Origin: Orychophragmus violaceus
Taxonomy: Eukaryota > Streptophyta > Magnoliopsida > Brassicales > Brassicaceae
Reading direction: 5' to 3'
Assembly: GCA_030180135.1 (NCBI GenBank)
Contig: CM058238.1
Location: 45,535,765-45,599,764, forward strand
DNA: 64,000 nt
Positions 58,512 through 64,000 of this stretch are shown here, one piece after another. Position 1 is the stretch's first letter. Each line of letters starts with the position of its first letter. Made by a program: the position numbers and the translations under genes. The notes under the pieces were generated by a model. It did not search any database, was not told the origin of the DNA, and saw only the letters and a list, made by a program, of their open reading frames with translations.

Positions 58512-61500
58512 ATGGAAGACTCTGCTCATCTTAGCTCAAGCTTGAGGCCTACTGTTGTCCCTGTTGTGCTCAAAGGTATCAACTATAGGACATGGCAAAG
58601 GACCATCAAGACTGCCATTTGTGGAAGAGGATTGTGGGAACACATCTTGGAGGATAAAACACCAACTGAAGAAGATGAAGCCAAGAAGAAGGATGAGGAA
58701 ACCAAGAAGGCAGAAGCTAAATGGTTTCAAGAAGATCAGCTTGTGCTTGGCTTTCTCCAAAACTCTCTTGACCCATCCATCCTTGAAGCTTATTCTCATT
58801 GTGAGACAGCCAAGTCACTGTGGGATACTCTCAAGAAGATTTATGGAGATGTTTCAAATCTGAGCAGAGTATATGAGGTGAAGAAGGCCATAAATGAGCT
58901 GAAACAAGAAGACCATGACTTTACCAAGTATCTTGGGAAGTTCTCTTCAGCATGGTCTGAACTTGAGATGCTAAGGCCAAGCACTTTAAACCCCAAGGTT
59001 CTCATTGAGAGAAAGGAGCAAGACAAGATCTTTGGCCTTCTACTCAACTTGAATCCGGTTTACAATGATGCTATCATGAAGATCCTAAGGGAGACTACAC
59101 TTCCTGATTTTGAAGAGGTGTGCTCAAGGCTCCAAAAGGAAGAAGGAAACATTGGTTTGTTTGGAGGAAAGGGGGAGTTGGTTACTGCCAACAAAGCCGG
59201 CTTCAAACCTGAGGAGAAGAAGGCGCCATTTTGTGATCATTGCAAGAGGAAAGGCCACTCCAAGGATAAGTGTTGGGTCCTTCATCCCCACCTCAAACCA
59301 GACAAGTTCAAGAACTCAAGGGCAAATGCAAACATCTCACAAGAAGCTGTGAATGAACCAGCCTCCACTTCAGCTCAAGGAGGGGAGCTTGCACTCTACA
59401 CAGCCACTGAGTATGTCAAGAAGAGTGACCTTGAGGACCTCATCAAGGCTTATGCCTCTAAACTCTCTGGTATCTCTTTATTTTCACATAAATTGCTTAG
59501 TAAAACTGATCATAAGTTGGTAGTAGATTCAGGAGCTTCTCACCATATGATTAGTAATGCTAAGTTGTTGGAGAACATTAAACCTGCCCTAGGAAGAGTA
59601 ACTATAGCTGATGGTCAAGGGATTCCAATAATAGGTACAGGAAAGTTGAGATTATTTAACAAGGAAAGTGATGCATTCTATGTTCCTAAGTTTAAATCTA
59701 ACTTGCTGTCGGTTAAGAGGATCACTAAAGACTTGAATTGCAATGTTATCTTTGGGCCTAATGATGTTTGTTTTCAGGATATTAAGAATGGAAAGGTTAT
59801 TGGAAGAGGTGGTACACAAGATGAGCTTTACCTCCTTGAAGACACTTCTCCAAGCAACTCGGATTCATTAGCTTTTAAATCCTGTTTTTCTTTCAATCAA
59901 AATGTCCTATGGCATGCTAGACTAGGACATCCTCATGCTCGTGCTTTGAACTTAATGTTGCCTAATGTTAGCTTTGATCATTCAACTTGTGAAGCTTGTA
60001 TTCTTGGCAAACATTGTAGAACTATCTTTCCTAAATCAACTACTATCTATGAACATTGCTTTGATCTTGTGCATTCTGATGTTTGGACTTCACCTTGTCT
60101 GTCTAGAGATAGAAACAAGTATTTTGTGACTTTCATAGATGAAAAATCAAAATATACTTGGGTAACATTGCTGCCATCTAAAGATAGGGTGTTTGATGCA
60201 TTTTTGAATTTCCAAAACTATGTTACTAATCAGTTTAATGCCAAGATCAAAGTGTTTAGGTCAGATAATGGAGGAGAGTATACAAGCCAAAGATTCAAAG
60301 CTCACTTGAACAAATGTGGGATCCTTCATCAAACAAGCTGTCCCCATACTCCTCAACAAAATGGTGTGGCTGAAAGGAAGAACAGACATCTCATGGAAGT
60401 AGCTAGGTCTATGATGTTCCACACCAATGTTCCTAAGAGGTTTTGGGGAGATGCAGTCTTGGCAGCTTGTTATCTCATCAATAGGATCCCAACTAGAGTC
60501 CTTCAAGACATTTCACCATATGAGGTATTGAACAAAGCCAAACCATTTATTGAACACTTACGTGTGTTTGGTTGTGTTTGTTTTGTATATATCTCAGGAG
60601 ATCAAAGGAACAAGCTAGATGCTAAGAGCACAAGGTGTATGTTTCTTGGATACTCCACAACTCAGAAGGGCTACAAGTGTTTTGATCCAAGCAACAACAG
60701 GACCTATGTTTCAAGGGATGTTAAGTTCATTGAGGGGCAGAGTTACTATGAGAAGAAGGATTGGGAAGGTTTGAAAGATCTCTCAAGATCACCTTCTGAT
60801 TTGGCTACAAGTTTGAAGTACTTGTTGGATCACTTGGGCAATGACACCCCACGGCCAGAAAAGGCTGAGACACCTACCCAGGAAGCTCAACAAGAGGATA
60901 CTGAACCAGCAACACACACTCAGGAACCGGCTCAAGCTCAAGAAGACACTCTACCTCAAGATCAGAACCAAGTGGACTTGGATATGGATGAGGATGAGAT
61001 GGTTTATCAAGAGGCAGTGGGTAATGAGGAAGTGGTTGATCAACAGGTTCAGCAACTCAGGAGAAGCACAAGGGAAAAGAAAGATCCATCAGAATGGATG
61101 AAGACAAGAGTCTACTACAACAACCAAGCAGTAGCTCATCCTAGTCAGTCTACTTGTTCTATTGACTTGCTACCATCTAGTCACAAGGCCTTTCTTGGAA
61201 AGATTGAGCTAAACCAAGTTCCTAAGACTTATGAAGAGGCTGAGGGTACCAAGGTTTGGATGGATGCAGTAAAGGATGAGAAAGAAGCTATGGAGAGGAA
61301 CCATACTTGGATTGTAGAGAAGCTGCCGAAAAAGAAGAAGACTGTTAGCTCTAAATGGGTCTTCACAATCAAGTATAAAAGCAATGGAGACATAGAGAGG
61401 TACAAGGCAAGGCTAGTAGCAAGGGGATTCACTCAAACCTATGGAGAAGACTATACAGATACCTTTGCACCAGTGGCTAAACTTCACACAGTGAGAGTCA

Positions 61501-62762
61501 CATTGAGCTTAGCCACCAACCTCTCATGGAATCTATGGCAAATGGATGTGAAGAATGCTTTTCTACAAGGTGAACTTGAAGAGGAAGTGTATATGACTCC
61601 ACCACCAGGTTTGAAGCATTTGTGTAAAGATGGTGAAGTGTTGAGGCTGAGAAGGGCAATTTATGGTCTGAAGCAATCACCAAGGGCATGGTACCATAAG
61701 CTCAGTCACACTCTCATGGACCATGGTTTCAAGAAGTCTCAATCTGATCACACATTGTTCACACTTCAAAGTGCTCAAGGAGTGGTGGTAGTTCTGATAT
61801 ATGTGGATGATTTGATCATCACAGGAAGTGATAATGATGGGATTCAATCCACAAAGGCGTTTCTCAACAGTTCCTTTGATATCAAAGACCTTGGTGAGTT
61901 GAAGTACTTCCTGGGCATTGAAGTTTGCAGATTCAATGATGGATTGTTTCTGTCCCAAAGGAAGTATGTTAAGGACTTGTTGACAGAAACAAGTATGCTT
62001 GATTGCAAGATTGCAAAGACTCCCCTTGAAGATGGCTACCAAGTCAATAGAAAGGGGGAGAAATCAGATGAAGTCAAGTTCAAGGATGTCTCATTGTATA
62101 GGAGGCTGGTTGGGAAGCTTATCTACCTCACTCTCACAAGACCAGACTTGTGTTTTGCTGTGAATCAAGTTAGCCAACATATGCAATCACCCACAGTGTA
62201 TCATTGGAGTTTGATTGAGAGGATACTCAGATATCTCAAAGGATCAACTGAACAAGGTATTTGGATGGGTAAGAATGAGAGCACAGAGATTGTTGGCTAT
62301 TGTGATGCAGATTGGGCTGGAGATAAGAGTGATAGGAGATCAACAACCGGCTATTGTACCTTCATTGGAGGCAACTTGGTAACTTGGAAGACAAAGAAGC
62401 AGAAGGTGGTATCTTGTTCTAGTGCTGAAGCTGAGTATAGGGCAATGAGGAAACTTGCAACCGAGTTAACATGGCTGAAAGCTTTGCTCAAGGACTTTGG
62501 CATAGAGCAAACAAATCCAATCACCTTCCATTGTGACAACCAGGCTGCTATTCACATTGCAACCAACTCAGTGTTTCATGAGAGGACAAAACACATTGAG
62601 ATTGATTGTCACAAGGTAAGGGAGAAGATTGAAGATGGGACCATTCTGCCTTGTTACACAAAGAGTGAAGATCAGCTTGCGGATATCTTCACCAAGGCTG
62701 CTAGTCTTAAAGTTTGCACTCATGTCTTTGGCAAACTAGGGCTAGTAGCCATTCATGATTAG
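58512..62762 (+). CDS. Gag-Pol polyprotein of copia element D, intact (1416 aa)
   Basis: It has the same length and domain order as the C protein: Gag with a CCHC knuckle near 241-254, aspartic protease DSGAS near 339-343, integrase HHCC finger and D-D-E (523, 585, 621), variable acidic linker, RT with YVDD near 1097-1100, and RNase H. Replacements relative to C are scattered, for example Glu for Asp near residue 43, AFLNSSF for AYLKSSF after the RT active site and EQTNP for EQSSP in RNase H. All catalytic motifs are kept and there is no stop or frameshift, so the protein should be functional if expressed. Confidence 0.97.
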   Translation: MEDSAHLSSSLRPTVVPVVLKGINYRTWQRTIKTAICGRGLWEHILEDKTPTEEDEAKKKDEETKKAEAKWFQEDQLVLGFLQNSLDPSILEAYSHCETAKSLWDTLKKIYGDVSNLSRVYEVKKAINELKQEDHDFTKYLGKFSSAWSELEMLRPSTLNPKVLIERKEQDKIFGLLLNLNPVYNDAIMKILRETTLPDFEEVCSRLQKEEGNIGLFGGKGELVTANKAGFKPEEKKAPFCDHCKRKGHSKDKCWVLHPHLKPDKFKNSRANANISQEAVNEPASTSAQGGELALYTATEYVKKSDLEDLIKAYASKLSGISLFSHKLLSKTDHKLVVDSGASHHMISNAKLLENIKPALGRVTIADGQGIPIIGTGKLRLFNKESDAFYVPKFKSNLLSVKRITKDLNCNVIFGPNDVCFQDIKNGKVIGRGGTQDELYLLEDTSPSNSDSLAFKSCFSFNQNVLWHARLGHPHARALNLMLPNVSFDHSTCEACILGKHCRTIFPKSTTIYEHCFDLVHSDVWTSPCLSRDRNKYFVTFIDEKSKYTWVTLLPSKDRVFDAFLNFQNYVTNQFNAKIKVFRSDNGGEYTSQRFKAHLNKCGILHQTSCPHTPQQNGVAERKNRHLMEVARSMMFHTNVPKRFWGDAVLAACYLINRIPTRVLQDISPYEVLNKAKPFIEHLRVFGCVCFVYISGDQRNKLDAKSTRCMFLGYSTTQKGYKCFDPSNNRTYVSRDVKFIEGQSYYEKKDWEGLKDLSRSPSDLATSLKYLLDHLGNDTPRPEKAETPTQEAQQEDTEPATHTQEPAQAQEDTLPQDQNQVDLDMDEDEMVYQEAVGNEEVVDQQVQQLRRSTREKKDPSEWMKTRVYYNNQAVAHPSQSTCSIDLLPSSHKAFLGKIELNQVPKTYEEAEGTKVWMDAVKDEKEAMERNHTWIVEKLPKKKKTVSSKWVFTIKYKSNGDIERYKARLVARGFTQTYGEDYTDTFAPVAKLHTVRVTLSLATNLSWNLWQMDVKNAFLQGELEEEVYMTPPPGLKHLCKDGEVLRLRRAIYGLKQSPRAWYHKLSHTLMDHGFKKSQSDHTLFTLQSAQGVVVVLIYVDDLIITGSDNDGIQSTKAFLNSSFDIKDLGELKYFLGIEVCRFNDGLFLSQRKYVKDLLTETSMLDCKIAKTPLEDGYQVNRKGEKSDEVKFKDVSLYRRLVGKLIYLTLTRPDLCFAVNQVSQHMQSPTVYHWSLIERILRYLKGSTEQGIWMGKNESTEIVGYCDADWAGDKSDRRSTTGYCTFIGGNLVTWKTKKQKVVSCSSAEAEYRAMRKLATELTWLKALLKDFGIEQTNPITFHCDNQAAIHIATNSVFHERTKHIEIDCHKVREKIEDGTILPCYTKSEDQLADIFTKAASLKVCTHVFGKLGLVAIHD

Positions 62763-62914
62763 AACTCTCCTGATTCATGAGCAGCATACTCTTTTTCCCT
62801 TGATGTGGTTTTGTCCCAAGTGGTTTTCCACATCAAGGTTTTTAATGAGGTGTTGCCATGATCATTCCAAGTTCAGTCTTTAGGGTGATTCCAAAGTCTG
62901 AACTTGAGGGGGAG
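62763..62914 (+). promoter_or_regulatory. 3' UTR of element D with two hairpins and PPT
   Basis: Hairpin 1: 62798-62808 with 62828-62838, 11 perfect pairs and 19-nt loop. Hairpin 2: 62869-62881 with 62893-62905. PPT GAGGGGGAG at 62906-62914. Confidence 0.82.
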
Positions 62915-63040
62915 TATTGATCATGATTAGACAAATGTGCAAAGGCTGTGTTTTATCAAAATATGCACAAGTCTTGCACATTTGATAATGTGCAAAGTTG
63001 GGGACATCTTGTTATCACTAAGAGGCGCCAACTATTATCA
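62915..63040 (+). repeat. Truncated 3' LTR of element D
   Basis: It matches the first 126 bp of the 5' LTR without a difference, then stops after ACTATTATCA. The TATA box, R and U5 are missing. Confidence 0.93.
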
Positions 63041-63051
63041 TCCATGAGAAT

Positions 63052-63063
63052 GCTCTGATACCA
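63052..63063 (-). promoter_or_regulatory. Primer-binding site of element E
   Basis: GCTCTGATACCA on the plus strand is the exact reverse complement of the PBS used by A-D and Z, adjacent to an LTR end at 63064. Confidence 0.85.
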
Positions 63064-64000
63064 TGTTGGGATTTCACAATCATGACTATGGAATCATGTT
63101 GAGAAACCTTGAGATTACTCTAAACCTTTGTTTAGAGAGAAAGAGCATAAGTGAACCGCAACCAAGTTTAGCTTGGAAGTTAGTGATTCTACTTAGCTTT
63201 AGCAAGAGCACCACTCTATTTGAGACTTATCCAGGAGCATAACATCACTTATAGAGTGTGTTTACTCATGAGGATTAAGAGAATCAGTAAGTAGAGGGTG
63301 TTGTTCTTGTAATGTCCATTAAGAGCCGGTTTGTGTTGTTCCTTGAATCAGCTATGGAAGAGCTGATCAAGAACACAACCAGGAGCATTAAAGCATCCTT
63401 AGGACCGAGACTCTTCATGGTTTCATTGTGTTTGAGTGAAAGACACAATGAGAGAATAAGGAAGAAGAAAGCGCTAGAGAGAGAATAAGAACCCTAGTTT
63501 TTGTTTGAACTTCTTTCTTCTTATTTCTGTGTGTTACAAGTCTGGTCCTTATATAGGACTTTTACTATGCTTTAACACAAACATAAAACAAGTATAAACC
63601 CTAATAATCTCGGTCATAAACAAGTGGAGGAGGCTCCAACGGTTTGATTCACCACATGTGAGGAGAGAGGTCTTCTTTAAGCGTGTTCAGACTTGGATAG
63701 TGACTGCTCTGAACCGCTTGGACCATATCCCCTTTATTTTGAATTCATGTGGTTCTGAGGAGAGAGACAGGCTGTCTTGTGGTCCTACTGAGGAGAGAGA
63801 GAGTCACGCTTCACCATGATGAAAGGGACTTGTCCTAAACGTTCACATGCTTCAGCCTCCTCTCTCTCATGCTTCTTGATAGCTTATCACTCCTTAAGGC
63901 TTATGATAAGCTTAACCAGACTTCATGATAAGCTGAAGCTCCTCTCCTCCTTGTCTCACACACTTCTTGGCCGTGATACACACTCCCAAATATAGCATAC
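63064..64000 (-). repeat. Partial 5' LTR of element E
   Basis: At least 937 bp, with no coding. On the minus strand TCCTATATAAGGA (63547-63559) is a likely TATA region, followed by about 480 bp to the LTR end. The plus strand shows three TGAGGAGAGAG words (near 63658, 63757 and 63790), CATGATAAGCT-type words near 63880-63935, and an MSA-like TCCAACGGTTT at 63635-63645 (10/11) in the same orientation relative to E as in A-D. Confidence 0.75.
63547..63559 (-). promoter_or_regulatory. TATA region of element E LTR
   Basis: Read on the minus strand as TCCTATATAAGGA. Its distance from the LTR end fits a promoter inside a long LTR, as in Z. Confidence 0.55.

Larger units (their letters stand above)
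57756..63040 (+). mobile_element. Ty1/copia LTR retrotransposon D, coding-intact, 3' LTR truncated
   Basis: It has a 442-bp 5' LTR (57756-58197), PBS, open 1416-codon gag-pol, 3' hairpins and PPT, but only the first 126 bp of the 3' LTR (62915-63040), which match the 5' LTR. The 5' flank ends in GAGAA (57751-57755), the probable target site, but its partner is missing. The right end is fused to the leader remnant of minus-strand element E. Loss of the 3' R-U5 removes the normal end, yet the 5' LTR promoter and polyprotein remain complete. Confidence 0.94.
63041..64000 (-). mobile_element. Minus-strand LTR element E, 5' end only
   Basis: On the minus strand an LTR ending ...AACA (63064) is followed by the PBS TGGTATCAGAGC (63063-63052) and 11 nt of leader (63051-63041), then breaks into element D. 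The LTR runs off the window edge, so it is at least 937 bp. It has a TATA box on the minus strand and belongs to a different family from A-D and Z by sequence. No coding part remains here because the interior would lie to the left, where D is found. Confidence 0.8.

Noticed and set aside
1..64000. Naming the species or the satellite family
   Set aside because: The satellite is not one I recognise (not the Arabidopsis 178-bp type), and a copia element alone does not identify the host.

Overview
The window is plant nuclear DNA from a satellite-rich region, most likely (peri)centromeric. It holds about 36 kb of tandem satellite (monomers roughly 210-217 bp) interrupted by young Ty1/copia LTR retrotransposons. 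I see no ordinary host gene, tRNA, rRNA or CRISPR array. The host looks like a dicot angiosperm: the primer-binding sites match plant initiator-tRNA-Met, the retroelements are plant-type single-ORF copia elements, and the DNA is AT-rich. I do not recognise the satellite and cannot name the species.

Layout: (1) 1-22039, satellite array 1, about 100 monomers, built from multi-monomer blocks that recur almost unchanged at offsets of 1072, 3862, 3869, 8800 and 10522 bp. (2) 22040-32878, copia element A, whose integrase region carries a 5.2-kb insertion: a second copy of its own LTR end, PBS, leader and gag start, itself interrupted by a complete non-autonomous LTR element Z (24931-29448), and closed by scrambled filler DNA. 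(3) 32879-39616, satellite array 2, continuing array 1 in register. (4) 39617-50835, copia element B, split by an intact nested copia element C (41427-47090). (5) 50836-57755, satellite array 3, with more private variants. (6) 57756-63040, copia element D, coding-intact with a truncated 3' LTR. (7) 63041-64000, the 5' LTR end of an unrelated minus-strand LTR element E.

Elements A-D encode near-identical 1416-residue Gag-protease-integrase-RT-RNase H polyproteins. C and D are open; B is open except for the C insertion; A is open except for its 5.2-kb insertion. A, B, C and Z have 5-bp target-site duplications and LTRs beginning TA and ending CA instead of the usual TG...CA. LTR pairs are identical by eye in A, C and Z and differ at one base in B, so activity is recent. 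A, B, C, D and Z all lie on the plus strand.

The observations I rate highest are: paired MSA-type (AACGG) mitosis-specific activator motifs in the copia U3 regions, suggesting G2/M expression; two hairpins before the polypurine tract whose stems differ in sequence between A-D and Z but keep pairing (covariation); a U3 word single in A-D and repeated five times in Z, tying Z to its likely autonomous helper; and the filler junction in A with inverted PBS fragments, a record of serial template switching. The satellite shows chimeric monomers and nested block duplications that record unequal exchange or conversion, and empty copies of the A insertion site date A after block amplification.
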